Origin: Arion vulgaris
Taxonomy: Eukaryota > Mollusca > Gastropoda > Stylommatophora > Arionidae
DNA length: 64,000 nucleotides
Direction: 5' to 3'
Assembly (NCBI GenBank): GCA_020796225.1
Contig: CM036767.1
Coordinates: 19,529,927-19,593,926 of the forward strand
Shown piece after piece: positions 43,501 to 48,149 of the stretch. The translations under genes and the position numbers were made by a program. Under the pieces are notes generated by a model. It had not been told where the DNA came from. It was given only the letters and a program-made list of their open reading frames with translations, and did not search any database. Within the stretch, counting starts at the first letter, position 1. The number at the start of each line of letters is the position of its first letter.

Positions 43501-45270
43501 AACTTATGATATTATAAAACAAATATGGTTAGAACTCAGGAGATGTAAGAAAATCTACAAATCTGAGGTAGTCAGACCGGACCAGATCAGATCTGGAGAA
43601 AATCGTGTGGGTGGTTGCGGTAATACTGAGTAAATAGGCGATTCAACAAAGACAGGTATGTACAGTATTATATAAGTAATTAAAAATTATTGATTAAATA
43701 TGAAAATAAACAACACTCAACGTTTCGGTCATAGACCTTTATCAGGATAACAAATAGACACATAATACTTAATAAACTAATATGAGATAACACGTGCTTG
43801 CAGACAGGTGCTTATGATAGTATCAATTTATCGACATTCTTAGAATTTTATTTTCGTTTATTAAGTATTCTGTGTCTATTTGTTATCTTGATAAAGGTCT
43901 ATGACCGAAACATCGAGTGTGTTCATTTTCTATTTAATCATTAATTGTTCATTACTTATGTAATACTGTATACACCTGTCTTTGTTCCATCGCCCTGGTT
44001 AGAACTCTGTAACATTTATGGCATAGAAATAGTTAACAGCTATACCCAGGTTACCAAAGCAGGTATTACATTGGGAGGCAAAGGGTTCAAGAAAGAGAGG
44101 ACGCCCTAGGAAAACTCTGAACCGAACTTTACTGAGAGAGGCAAGAAATATCGGACTCAATGCCATGAAAAACATTGAGCGAGTTACCCAGGACAGAGTG
44201 GTATGGAGAAATTACTTGCTAATTAATATATATATATATATATATACCCATTTTGATTTCGTATCAGCTGTGCAGGATAGAAAAAATACTATCTTCACCC
44301 TAAGGCTTACATCCCTTTTAGACATGAATGCCCTGTTTCTGTTGCTGTCAAGTTCAAGTCATCTTTCACATTTTGTATCAATCTTCACTCTAGTCTGCAT
44401 CTTCTATGTTGTTGATATATAAATATATTCCTCTCGTATCGTTATACGTTACATAGCGTCTGCAAGTAATTTATCCATACCGCTCTATCCTAGGCATCTC
44501 GCTCACGGTGAGTTGTTTTATCACGATATGACCTAAACGTATTGTTATGTCCTGACATTCCTTGACGGTACAAGCTTTCTAAATGTCATGATTCTAGAGT
44601 TGAGCGTGTATTGAGCGAAAGTTTTTCTTGGTTAGATGGTCTCTTTGGTATAGAAGTTTGGTGCTCGCCTCTCGTACCAGCGGTACTCGGTTCACTCCCT
44701 CGTGGAGCCATCGGGTTATTTTTCCAGAGATCCCTGATCTCAGTGTAGTCCTTTCGGAGACGGACGATAAAACGTAGGTCTCGTGTTCAATATGAGCACA
44801 TAAAAGAACCTTTGGCAGTTCAAAATCGAGAAGACCAGGCTGGAAAACCGCTCCCCATGCAAAATTCATTAGAAAAAACATTAAATATAAAATTTCTACA
44901 AAATATCTTCACCATATTCAAAATGACATCATGGACCCTCGCCGGTGCTACGGATGTCGTGCACTGAAACTGAGATCTTTCTGTGTAAGAAAGAGATCGG
45001 TGCACAGATGACTACTCACCGAAGTGCAATGATGATGGTCATATCAATCAATAAATCAATAACTGCCTATAGAAAATAAGTATCTTCTCAATCAATCAAT
45101 CCTGGTACACACAAACACACACATCGACAATGAACTTTATAATATAAGATTATTGTGATATTATATTCACTAAACGTTGTCTTTATTTACAGGTGGTATT
45201 CGAAGCTAATATAAGCTCCGGGGACGTAGCTATTGATGATCTGAATATTTTCCATGGACAGTGCGTGTGA
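14716..45270 (+). CDS. Astacin (M12A) metalloprotease with C-terminal MAM domain, multi-exon gene (whole span)
   Basis: Spliced gene spanning about 30 kb, coding roughly 410-430 residues. The product should be a secreted zinc endopeptidase: signal peptide, short propeptide with an FxGD aspartate-switch motif, astacin catalytic domain, short Thr/Ser linker, one MAM domain and an immediate stop. There is no transmembrane segment, unlike vertebrate meprins. The zinc helix HELIHAIGFWHEQSRSDR, the Met-turn SIMHY and the four expected astacin cysteines are all present, as are four MAM cysteines. From the FxGD exon onward splice phases agree at each junction (0, 1, 2, 1, 1, 1, 1, 0). Two defects are visible: a one-base frameshift in exon 25929-26065 and, in a tentative propeptide exon, an in-frame TGA. 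Either could be an assembly indel, a wrong exon boundary or real decay. Substrate is unknown. The introns hold LINE tails, SINEs, DNA transposon relics and minisatellites. The family call is secure; gene intactness is not. Confidence 0.88.
14848..14928. repeat. (TA)n(GATA)n microsatellite
   Basis: Compound simple repeat soon after the signal-peptide exon. Confidence 0.92.
15216..15715 (+). mobile_element. LT2 LINE tails, two partial copies in tandem
   Basis: 15216-15540 and 15545-15715 both run through GGACTATCCTGG(T/G)AGG and end CTTCACGAGGAG...TAAGTCAGTATG. No open frame remains. Confidence 0.65.
15925..16381 (+). repeat. 45-bp minisatellite with coding-like frame
   Basis: About ten units of CTTGTTGATCTACTGTTGGA plus TGAAGACGCTAAAATTGATG. 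45 nt is 15 codons, so the + frame reads LVDLLLDEDAKIDV repeatedly. It abuts a candidate propeptide exon with the same motif. Confidence 0.85.
16382..16445 (+). CDS. Tentative propeptide exon of the astacin gene (contains in-frame TGA)
   Basis: The reading DEDAKIDVESIQ, then TGA at 16412-16414, then FKEFGITRCA looks like the acidic, helical part of an astacin propeptide. It ends at a possible donor GCAA/GTAGAG with phase 1, which matches the acceptor of the FxGD exon at 19185. The upstream border is unclear because the sequence merges into a 45-bp array encoding the same DEDAKID motif. If the acceptor is TTTAAG/GAG at 16420/16421 the stop is intronic and the exon is only 25 nt. Both models stay open. 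Confidence 0.35.
16478..16510. repeat. (GA)n microsatellite
   Basis: Simple GA run. Confidence 0.9.
16780..17160. repeat. Minisatellite with GTTGTCGAAGTAGGTAAGA units
   Basis: First part has units of about 27 bp. The second part is a related, longer unit with CAGATAACCGTTGTCGAAGT. Several units contain GTAAGA and GTAAGT-like donors. Confidence 0.8.
17165..18085. other. Intron stretch without recognised gene
   Basis: Possible decayed element at 17165-17490 on the minus strand; AT-rich with repeated TTGTTGTATGTTATG-like words at 17820-18000. Nothing firm. Confidence 0.4.
18091..18275 (+). mobile_element. SINE-F copy
   Basis: Runs through CTCCGAAAGGAGTTAATTC and GGCTTAAAGAGGCTTTAATC and ends in (AAAC)n. 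The best copy with the tail orientation visible. Confidence 0.75.
18280..18545 (-). mobile_element. SINE-D copy
   Basis: Colinear with 14333-14607, directly after the SINE-F tail. Confidence 0.75.
18660..19116. repeat. 58-bp minisatellite next to the FxGD exon
   Basis: About eight units of CTACGAATGACTGTCATAAA CTAACGGTTTTATGTTGCAC plus TATATATTTCTCATATCT. A divergent segment at 18837-18900 carries ATGCATGTCAAA and CGGTTTGATTTATAG, resembling the exon region at 19136-19210. Confidence 0.85.
19185..19225 (+). CDS. Astacin propeptide exon with FxGD switch motif
   Basis: The acceptor AACCTTCAG precedes 41 nt reading SGLTFIGDIQVDP, with donor CCT/GTAAGT at 19225/19226 in phase 0. FIGD fits the FxGD motif whose Asp caps the catalytic zinc in astacin zymogens. 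The same frame stays open upstream as KKGFEPVQEQPSG, so an earlier acceptor cannot be excluded. A decayed partial copy of this exon region sits in the upstream array near 18837-18900. Confidence 0.65.
19285..19395. repeat. Two-unit repeat of AACCAACCAGCCA type
   Basis: Two units of about 55 bp starting CCATATRCTAACTAACC. Confidence 0.7.
19425..20300 (-). mobile_element. LT5 LINE tail, decayed
   Basis: Colinear with 38010-38600 and 53110-54000 (TTTCATGGTTTCCTT-, TCTCAGATTTCATC- and TGTTAGGATTGATAC-type blocks) but frame-shifted throughout. Confidence 0.65.
20455..20800 (+). mobile_element. LT10 LINE 3' end
   Basis: From CGAGAGGCTTGCAGGTATGG to the ACGACTAAACTTAAAAAAT tail; same as the end of the longer copy at 32865-33190. 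Confidence 0.7.
21126..21245 (-). mobile_element. SINE-F fragment
   Basis: GCCGAGGCATGCCCTTTCAACC through GCCAACAAACATGAAA, as at 46550-46640. Confidence 0.6.
21285..21470 (-). mobile_element. LT9 LINE 3'-end fragment
   Basis: Same block as 12833-12965 and the complement of 63240-63370. Confidence 0.65.
21545..21820. repeat. 45-bp minisatellite, CATACAGCTTGTCAGCACGTG units
   Basis: Six or so units with an AACAACTTTAAGCTTGGATG second half; later units are more alike. Confidence 0.82.
22035..22115 (-). mobile_element. tRNA-like SINE head or decayed tRNA
   Basis: The minus strand has a good B box (GGTTCAATCCC), an A-box-like GGTCCAATGAATTAGAGC and a T run downstream. The acceptor stem does not pair well, so a SINE head is more likely than a working tRNA. 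Confidence 0.45.
22563..22635 (+). CDS. Astacin exon: mature N-terminus
   Basis: The acceptor CAACCAACAG follows a T-rich tract. The exon reads HRNAVLNNRRWANGLIYYVI then NSTF, the conserved start of mature astacins, with activation cleavage expected after HR before NAV. The donor T/GTGAGT leaves one base (phase 1). It starts in phase 0, as the preceding exon requires. Confidence 0.83.
22685..23095 (+). mobile_element. LT7 LINE tail
   Basis: Matches 58630-59090: CATGGACACTGAGAAAATAAC, GGTTTGGCCACTTGG and GGACAGACCAAGAAAAAGATGG. Starts 50 bp after the mature-N-terminus exon. Confidence 0.75.
23147..23572 (+). mobile_element. SINE-E, full length
   Basis: tRNA-like head (GGTTAGGTGCTCGCCTCGCG, then ACTCGGTTCCTC) and a (CAAT)n tail. 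Flanked on both sides by fragments of the 19-bp minisatellite. Confidence 0.82.
23598..24032 (-). mobile_element. SINE-E, full length, inverted partner
   Basis: Same family as 23147-23572 in the opposite orientation, tail to tail, giving an inverted pair with about 25 bp between. Confidence 0.82.
24033..25415. repeat. Large 19-bp minisatellite
   Basis: About 70 units of GTGATTGTGTGATAAACYA. Variant order repeats with a period near 398 bp (blocks starting about 24381 and 24779), so it has higher-order structure. Confidence 0.95.
25417..25672 (+). mobile_element. SINE-G copy
   Basis: tRNA-like head GGCGAGGTGGTTAAAACG with B box GGGTTCGAATC; body matches 43160-43390. Confidence 0.75.
25712..25868. 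mobile_element. hAT-type MITE, 157 bp
   Basis: Terminal inverted repeats CAGTGGCGGCTCGT and ATGCGCCACTG with a perfect 8-bp target duplication GTTAGGTC (25704-25711 and 25869-25876). It lies 60 bp before an astacin exon. Confidence 0.9.
25929..26065 (+). CDS. Astacin exon: helix A and first conserved Cys, with a one-base frameshift
   Basis: The acceptor GTCCCTAG precedes SSDIQT in the phase set by the previous exon. The frame then shifts by one base at a CCC run (25944-25946) and continues as IITSMHEIEHDVNAPTGSAC and IKFVPRTTQINYIDVNPGTG, typical of the astacin N-lobe. The donor ACTGG/GTATTG leaves two bases (phase 2), which complete a Gly codon with the first base of the next exon. One extra C explains the break, so a consensus error in a homopolymer is as likely as a real mutation. 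Confidence 0.8.
26125..26370. repeat. GTTAGCTAGTTA-type low-complexity tract
   Basis: Quasi-periodic TTAG/CTAG words. A shorter similar tract lies at 38815-38865, also just after an astacin exon. Confidence 0.75.
26607..27511 (-). mobile_element. piggyBac-like element, internally deleted
   Basis: 905 bp bounded by TTAA (26603-26606 and 27512-27515) and inverted ends CTGATTCAGTACC and GGGACTGAATCAG. Only the transposase N-terminus remains. Confidence 0.82.
26958..27261 (-). pseudogene. piggyBac-type transposase N-terminal remnant
   Basis: The minus strand begins MSNNSESRNGLLSARSARFT AAEARD, hits a TAG, then continues LHEDVDTDSEDSEASDSDDT. The acidic Ser/Asp-rich N-terminus is typical of piggyBac transposases. 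The catalytic DDD domain is missing from the element, so it cannot be autonomous. Confidence 0.65.
27540..27935. repeat. Simple repeats and a local duplication
   Basis: (TCAA)n and (TTC)n runs. An 80-bp block with AATGCAAACACT and AACTTGAATATATTTA occurs at 27675-27755 and again at 27845-27922. Confidence 0.65.
28045..28175 (-). mobile_element. SINE-B, 5'-truncated
   Basis: Keeps only the 3' core and tail (GGCATATCCTTTACAGGACG to TTTGCCATTGCTTTATGAAC). Confidence 0.7.
28215..28600 (-). mobile_element. LT2 LINE tail
   Basis: Same family as 7045 and 42305 and as the plus-strand copy at 35205. Confidence 0.7.
28925..29155 (+). mobile_element. Diverged SINE-A-like element
   Basis: GGCATGTCGTAAGAGGCAACTG and a (GAA)n end resemble SINE-A; the middle is not alignable by eye. 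Confidence 0.5.
29160..29650. other. Intron stretch without recognised gene
   Basis: Only a short SINE-G-like 3' piece near 29620-29655 is seen. Confidence 0.4.
29652..30112. repeat. 39-bp minisatellite
   Basis: About eleven units of GTTGCAGTGAAGTTGAAGCC plus GTACATATGAACTATAAAC. 39 nt is 13 codons, so both strands stay open, but no splice or start context suggests coding. Confidence 0.9.
30185..30450 (-). mobile_element. SINE-B, full length
   Basis: Core, tail and tRNA-like head (GGTTCAAACTC on the minus strand) all present. It ends 125 bp before the zinc-helix exon. Confidence 0.78.
30576..30754 (+). CDS. Astacin exon: zinc-binding catalytic helix
   Basis: The acceptor TTATTCCCCAG precedes CHSNVGMLDKG, then KGCEFKGIIMHELIHAIGFW and HEQSRSDRNNFVDINLNNVI. 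It contains the complete HExxHxxGxxHExxRxD signature: three zinc-binding His and the catalytic Glu. The Cys pair (CHSN and KGCE) of the astacin N-lobe disulfide is present. The donor GCTA/GTAGGT (phase 1) is the first of three tandem copies of this junction. Confidence 0.9.
30741..30866 (+). repeat. 42-bp triplication containing the exon's 5' splice site
   Basis: CAATGTGATAGCTAGTAGGT and its flank occur at 30741, 30783 and 30825. The first copy is the real exon end; the others sit in the intron, each with GCTA/GTAGGT. Confidence 0.9.
31035..31330 (-). mobile_element. LINE tail
   Basis: The minus strand reads MSRKMKYFGHIKRHSSLEGR, a LINE C-terminal signature; matches 55575-55900. Confidence 0.7.
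31575..33330 (+). mobile_element. SINE-H split by a LINE insertion
   Basis: The SINE head is at 31575-31680 (B box GGTTCGAAACC) and its body resumes at about 33195. The LINE between is flanked by CTATTTATTGAT (near 31668 and 33195). Confidence 0.75.
31681..33194 (+). mobile_element. LT10 LINE, 5'-truncated, RT C-terminus plus RNase H
   Basis: The longest LINE coding remnant here, open to 32857. It holds the RT C-terminal half (KYLGLRFDRSLAFTEHI, QSQIERLERMQNEAMRIILG) and an RNase H domain with acidic residues in IIYTDGSV, LTMEIMAV and FLSDSMSML. Two frameshifts separate the last RNase H motif (HAGVRG then NERADRLAG, about 32840-32890). The 3' tail is (ACTAA)n-like. It is probably a Jockey/I-type non-LTR element, non-functional. 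Confidence 0.87.
33290..33830 (-). mobile_element. SINE-E, broken
   Basis: The tail side lies at 33295-33545 and the GACCTACGTTTTATCGCACG to head-side segment at 33690-33830. Unrelated AT-rich DNA between them suggests an insertion. Confidence 0.65.
33890..34245 (+). mobile_element. LT6 LINE tail
   Basis: Colinear with 59960-60350 (CCTTCATAAATGGAAGTTTAC, GAGCTGGAGGCTGATATTAAAA) with frame damage. Confidence 0.75.
34255..34455. repeat. 32-bp minisatellite just before an astacin exon
   Basis: Six units of TTGTTGTATGTCACTTTACT plus ATATAACTGAGT; ends 35 bp before the acceptor at 34489. Confidence 0.9.
34490..34720 (+). CDS. Astacin exon: C-lobe with Met-turn to end of domain
   Basis: The acceptor TCCATTCTCAG precedes DRFDFDLLSTSSSNNLNVPY, DFGSIMHYEPYAFSIDRS and a tail ending RFGLSKSDVTKIQRLYGCTE. 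SIMHY is the Met-turn with the Tyr zinc ligand, and YGC supplies the last astacin cysteine. The donor GAAG/GTAGAT leaves one base. Open reading continues past the donor for about 28 codons but shows no family similarity, so the exon is ended here. Confidence 0.9.
34838..35180 (-). mobile_element. LT1 LINE tail
   Basis: The minus strand reads LKYFGHIKRHEGLRRPSWKE and ends in a (GAT)n 3' tail at 34815-34855. Confidence 0.8.
35200..35578 (+). mobile_element. LT2 LINE tail
   Basis: Contains GTGGATAAGAACAGGACAGG and CATACCCTACGGAAGACAATG; ends CTCCACGAGAAGTGGATAGGAATAAG-like. Confidence 0.7.
35584..35900 (+). repeat. 42-bp minisatellite derived from an exon end and donor
   Basis: Eight units of GATGTACTGAAGGTATGTG plus AGGTAGGGTATAGAGATTGTA. 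GATGTACTGAAG/GTA matches the 3' end and donor of exon 34490-34720. Confidence 0.88.
36001..36033 (+). CDS. Linker micro-exon between astacin and MAM domains
   Basis: A 33-nt exon between acceptor ATATTCCACAG and donor ACAA/GTAAGA. It reads DNSHVTTPLQT in the phase set by both neighbours (one base in, one base out). The Thr-rich linker is plausible for O-glycosylation. The call rests on splice sites and phase rather than homology. Confidence 0.6.
36265..36341 (-). mobile_element. SINE-E tail-side fragment
   Basis: TTGATTGATCG-type tail then CACTTCGGTGAGTAACCATG; cut off by the TTAA element. Confidence 0.65.
36346..38004. mobile_element. TTAA-flanked DNA transposon relic, 1.66 kb
   Basis: Perfect terminal inverted repeats GGTAGATCTATCCTCA / TGAGGATAGATCTACC between TTAA at 36342-36345 and 38005-38008. 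The interior at 37000-37330 has a cysteine-bearing, frame-broken coding look (e.g. RCTNCNEWETKLATSGEAET) that could be a transposase zinc-binding remnant. Confidence 0.75.
38010..38605 (-). mobile_element. LT5 LINE tail
   Basis: 137 open codons on the minus strand including FENRCQRSIMNIKWNEFKRS and RRRRWRYVGHTLRSNDQRIS. It ends 50 bp before the first MAM exon. Confidence 0.85.
38660..38791 (+). CDS. MAM domain exon 1
   Basis: The acceptor TTACTTGCCAG precedes LLTACNFESGLCSLQNDG, TADFQWVHKSGASSAGPKTG and NTYGAG. CNFESGLC is the hallmark MAM opening with cysteines 1 and 2, followed by the conserved Trp and the GPxTGN segment. The donor GCAG/GTAATG leaves one base. Confidence 0.87.
38870..39165 (+). 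mobile_element. LINE tail (RKRQSSFFGHVMRKE type)
   Basis: Plus-strand frame RKRQSSFFGHVMRKEV and a GACGGCATCTGATGATGGTGAT end. It gives the uninterrupted version of the target that holds a SINE-C at 47484. Confidence 0.72.
39224..39440. mobile_element. piggyBac-type MITE, 217 bp
   Basis: Inverted ends CCCTTTAGCTGCTA / TAGCAGCGAAAGGG with TTAG and TTAA at the borders. Contains repeated AAAGACGTGTTAACACG words. Confidence 0.75.
39450..40500 (-). mobile_element. LT3 LINE interrupted by nested elements
   Basis: LINE parts at 39450-39785 and 40226-40500 (minus-strand MRINIDKTEVMTFAREEN and SIFSASGRITNVFQHRCNK) flank an LT4 LINE end (39785-39890) and a SINE-like element (39890-40225) sharing the core TAGTTTGCCATTGCTTTCTG with SINE-B. 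Confidence 0.72.
40589..40836 (+). CDS. MAM domain exon 2
   Basis: The acceptor ATTCAATCTGCAG precedes DSYLIATAAGHHGFARVITP, TFNRGDVCIDFYLFQPG and a segment ending RLHFSISQGAAFQ. It holds the third MAM cysteine (DVCIDFYLF) and the core beta strands. The donor CAG/GTAATA is in phase 0. Open reading past the donor is not MAM-like. Confidence 0.87.
40920..41480. other. Intron stretch without recognised gene
   Basis: No repeat match found by eye apart from short words. Confidence 0.4.
41485..42270 (+). mobile_element. LT4 LINE, RT fragment with intact 3' end
   Basis: Decayed frames read ELRYADNTVLLSTSKEGLEN (the RT YADD region, here YADN), CVKSYEYLGSIVNNNGDCSK and GRPRRRRLQDIKRKLNITIG. The 3' end is GCAAAGTCCTATAAAGGATA CGCATC followed by a GATGATGA run. 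Confidence 0.85.
42305..42560 (-). mobile_element. LT2 LINE 3' end
   Basis: CCCCTCCGCTCCTTTTGGAG and CGACTGTGTCTTCCAAATGG match other LT2 copies. Confidence 0.68.
42560..42840 (+). mobile_element. LINE tail
   Basis: Reads KIKYFGYIKRHEC and RRRIRGRPRRRWMQDVIDDL, ending in GATGATGATGG. Confidence 0.75.
42842..43104 (-). mobile_element. SINE-D copy
   Basis: Third SINE-D of the window, more diverged, with GTAAGTTAAG-type tail and tRNA-like head. Confidence 0.72.
43141..43400 (+). mobile_element. SINE-G, full length
   Basis: tRNA-like head GGCTAAGGGATTAAGCCC with GGGTTCGAATCC B box. Best copy of the family. Confidence 0.8.
43415..43490. repeat. AACATAAATAC tandem repeat
   Basis: Seven or so 11-bp units. 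Confidence 0.85.
43645..43990. mobile_element. Foldback element with long inverted arms
   Basis: Arms of about 135 bp (43645-43785 and 43845-43990) pair almost throughout, including CGTTTCGGTCATAGACCTTT against its complement. The loop is about 60 bp. Confidence 0.82.
44055..44225 (+). mobile_element. LINE tail (LT5-like)
   Basis: Reads RKRGRPRKTLNRTLLREARN and MKNIERVTQDRVVWRNY; followed by (TA)n. Confidence 0.7.
44425..44520 (-). mobile_element. LT5 LINE 3'-end fragment
   Basis: ATTCCTCTCGTATCGTTATACG matches the start of 38020-38100. Confidence 0.6.
44632..45065 (+). mobile_element. SINE-E, full length
   Basis: Head GGTCTCTTTGGTATAGAAG to (CAAT)n tail; ends 128 bp before the last MAM exon. 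Confidence 0.82.
45193..45270 (+). CDS. MAM domain final exon with stop codon
   Basis: The acceptor CTTTATTTACAG precedes VVFEANISSGDVAIDDLNIF HGQCV and TGA at 45268-45270. DVAIDDLNIF plus the closing cysteine is the standard MAM ending, so the protein stops right after the domain with no EGF, CUB or membrane anchor. Degenerate tandem copies of the exon end follow downstream. Confidence 0.87.
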   Translation: MVFEANISSGDVAIDDLNIFHGQCV

Positions 45271-45640
45271 GCGACTGTATATTTTCTATGGGCTGTATGT
45301 GTGGAAAGCTACATATGTTCTGTACAACCTGTGTGCTAGAAGCTGGATGTGCTCCATTGAGAGTGAGTGTGTGTCAGACGCTAAATGGAACTTGTGTGGG
45401 AAAAGCTACCTATTCTCATTAAAACTGTGTGTTAAAAGCTATTTATGTTTTATAAAACATTTGTGAGAGAAGTACCATTTTCTATTGGCAGTGTGTTTTA
45501 GAATATGTGTATGTTTTATGTAATGTGTGCGCAAGAAGATACTTATATTGTATTGACAGTGTGTTTTAGAATCTGTGTATGTTTTATGTAATGTGTGCGT
45601 GAGAAGATACTTATATTGTATTGGCAGTCAGTGAGTGATT
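45241..45640 (+). repeat. Degenerate array (about 34 bp) seeded in the last exon
   Basis: Units of the form TTTTCYATGGRCAGTGYGTGT plus GARAAGCTAYNTA begin inside the coding end (FHGQCV) and continue into the 3' flank with growing divergence. Confidence 0.65.
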
Positions 45641-46307
45641 GATTTATTGATTGATTGATAGAACCATCATCATTGCACTTCGTTGAGTAACCATGTGTGC
45701 ACGGATATCTTTCTTACACAGGACGTTCTCATCGGCAGGACATAAACTCCGCAGCGCAGGCGAAGGTTTCCGATGTAATTTTGAAGATAGAGAACATTTC
45801 TGTAAGAATATTTGTTTTAATCTTTGAAGGAATTATTCCCGATCAGCAATTTTGCAACGTACTCTTATCGATTTGGACTATGAAGGAATTATTCCCGATC
45901 AGCAATTTTGCAACGTACTCTTATCGATTTGAACTATGAAGGAATTATTGCTGATCAGCAATTTTGCAACGTACTCTTATCGATTTGAACTATGAAGGAA
46001 TTATTGCTGATCAGCAATTTTGCAACGTACTCTTATCGATTTGAACTATGAAGGAATTATTGCTGATCAGCAATTTTGCAACGTACTCTTATCGATTTGA
46101 ACTATGAAGGAATTATTGCTGATCAGCAATTTTGCAACGTACTCTTATCGATTTGAACTATGAAGGAATTATTGCTGATCAGCAATTTTGCAACGTACTC
46201 TTATCGATTTGAACTATGAAGGATTCTTTACGTGCTCAATTTGAACACGGTACCCACGTTTCATCGTCGGTCTCCGATATGAGAAGAAACTCGATATCAC
46301 CTACTTT
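45640..46307 (-). mobile_element. SINE-E carrying an internal minisatellite
   Basis: Tail side from 45640 and head-side segment from 46218; the head is cut by SINE-C at 46308. Confidence 0.75.
45826..46217. repeat. 56-bp x 7 minisatellite with palindromic core
   Basis: Exactly seven 56-bp units, starts at 45826, 45882, 45938, 45994, 46050, 46106 and 46162. Units 3-7 contain the perfect palindrome ATTGCTGATCAGCAAT; units 1-2 have ATTCCCGATCAGCAAT. Confidence 0.95.
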
Positions 46308-46501
46308 TTTTCCGATCCAGAAGCACTTGAGCTTTCAGCTCTTGGGCTCGGTGCCATGGACCCCGCAACCCTTCGTGCCACGAACACCGTAAATCTGGGG
46401 AACCTGTAGCTTTTTCTGCCAGCCCGCAGAATTGAACCCGCACTCACATAGGGCTTGTCACCCGCAGTCCAACGCGATACGAACACGCTGGGCACGCGGG
46501 C
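46308..46501 (-). mobile_element. SINE-C, full length
   Basis: Perfect 12-bp duplication ATCACCTACTTT (46296-46307 and 46502-46513); inserted into a SINE-E. Confidence 0.88.
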
Positions 46502-46526
46502 ATCACCTACTTTAAAATCAAGAATA

Positions 46527-46683
46527 GCTGTTTGTTTGTTTGTTTATTAGGGGATTAAAGCCTCTTTAAGCCGAGGCACGCCCCTTTCAACCTAAGGCGA
46601 ACCTTTGTGGTTATATCAGAGCGTGTAGGCCAACAAACATGAAAAATAAGAATTAACTCCTTTCGGAGAATCCAAGTATAATA
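46527..46683 (-). mobile_element. SINE-F copy
   Basis: Begins at a (GTTT)n tail, then GGGGATTAAAGCCTCTTTAAG and GGCCAACAAACATGAAAAAT. Confidence 0.75.
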
Positions 46684-46689
46684 AAAGAA

Positions 46690-47096
46690 TAGCTGGAAAA
46701 TTTTCCGATCGCTAATAGCCATAAACCATAGGTTCCAGTGTTCCCGTGGTCGATGAAGCCTTCTGGGGGACGAAGTGGGTACAGAATCATTTTATGGTGT
46801 GGTGGGGGACGTTCATGCAATCTAGGGGCCGATGGCTAATTATAGAAGATATTGATAATATGTATATAACAAAAATTATTTTCTTGACTTTGTGATTTAT
46901 TGAACACTACTTTTTAAAAATAATTTAACGGTATAAGCAATAATGTGTCATTAGTTGCTATTTACGTCGAAAATATCACATGACTTGAACTCAGAAAACT
47001 GTTATAATGGGGGCGTTACAAATGTATATCTTGCAAAGTGGGCGGTGGCCGAAACAGTTTGAAACCTATGCGATAAACAAATCGAGTATCTTTGGA

Positions 47097-47150
<54 letters not shown>

Positions 47151-47370
47151 ATATCGTTACCTTCCCGTTATACATATCACCTAATATGTTGTATTAAACG
47201 TGTGTGTGTGTGTGTCTGCGTTTGTGTTAAAAGCTATATGTGTCATATATAACGTGTGTATGTGTGTGTCAAACTACATATTTCACATCTGTACTGTGTG
47301 TGGAAGAAGGAAAATCTCTGGAAACCGCAGATAGGTGGGTTTCACGGTAGAATACTAAAAATGGGTTATT
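46690..47370. other. Non-coding stretch with GA and GT microsatellites
   Basis: (GA)n at 47098-47150 and (GT)n at 47199-47214; nothing else recognised. Confidence 0.55.
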
Positions 47371-47379
47371 AAAATGACT

Positions 47380-47850
47380 AATGTCGACGTTTTAAAAGAG
47401 GTCAAGGCACAGATAAAACGTTTTATCAATATAAGAAAGAACTAGTCCTTATTTTTCGAGCATGTGATGAGAAAGGAAGGTTTCCCACCCCACCTCAATC
47501 CAGAAGCACTGCGATCGAGCGCTTTCAACTCTTCGGCACGGTGCCATGGACATCGTAACCCTTCGGTCGATGCCATGAACACCGTAAATCTAGAGAACCT
47601 CTGGCTTTTATTCCAGCCCGCGGAATTGAACCGCACTCACAGGCTTGTCACCCGTCGTCCAACGCGCTATGAACACGCTGACAGGCGGGCGAAAAGGAAG
47701 GTTTAAAACACATTGTAACAACCGGTAAAATCAACGAGAAATGATAGAGAGAAAAACACAGAGAGAGAGAGTACATTCTGGACAGACTGACTTCATGGCA
47801 CGGAAGAGTGTCAACATCCGAACTGATAGTTACCACCAAGGACTTACTTT
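47380..47850 (+). mobile_element. LINE tail split by a SINE-C
   Basis: 47380-47483 and 47693-47850 together match the LINE tail at 38870-39110. Confidence 0.75.
47484..47692 (-). mobile_element. SINE-C, full length
   Basis: Perfect 12-bp duplication AAAGGAAGGTTT (47472-47483 and 47693-47704). Confidence 0.88.
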
Positions 47851-47861
47851 GTGGAGATATG

Positions 47862-47992
47862 AGGGTCTCAGTGGCTAATTGTTTAAGCCTTGGCCTTCTG
47901 TTCCGAAGATCATTGGTTCGAGTATGGACCGCATCATTCTGTTCAGAAGTGCATTTTTTCCAGAGACTCCTTTGATTGTTGCTCATTTCATT
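47862..47992 (+). mobile_element. SINE-G 5' part
   Basis: GGGTCTCAGTGGCTAATTG and TTGGTTCGAGTATGGACCGC resemble the head of the copy at 43141. Confidence 0.65.
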
Positions 47993-48149
47993 TTTCTAGA
48001 ATTTCTGTAAGTCAATAATTTCAATTTTCTAGAATGTATTTCAGCTAACCACAAAGTTACAAGCACAAATTCTAAAGTACGAGCAAACATATTTCTGAAA
48101 ACTCGAAAGATGGTAATACCGTGGGTGTACACTGATGACACGGTGGTTC

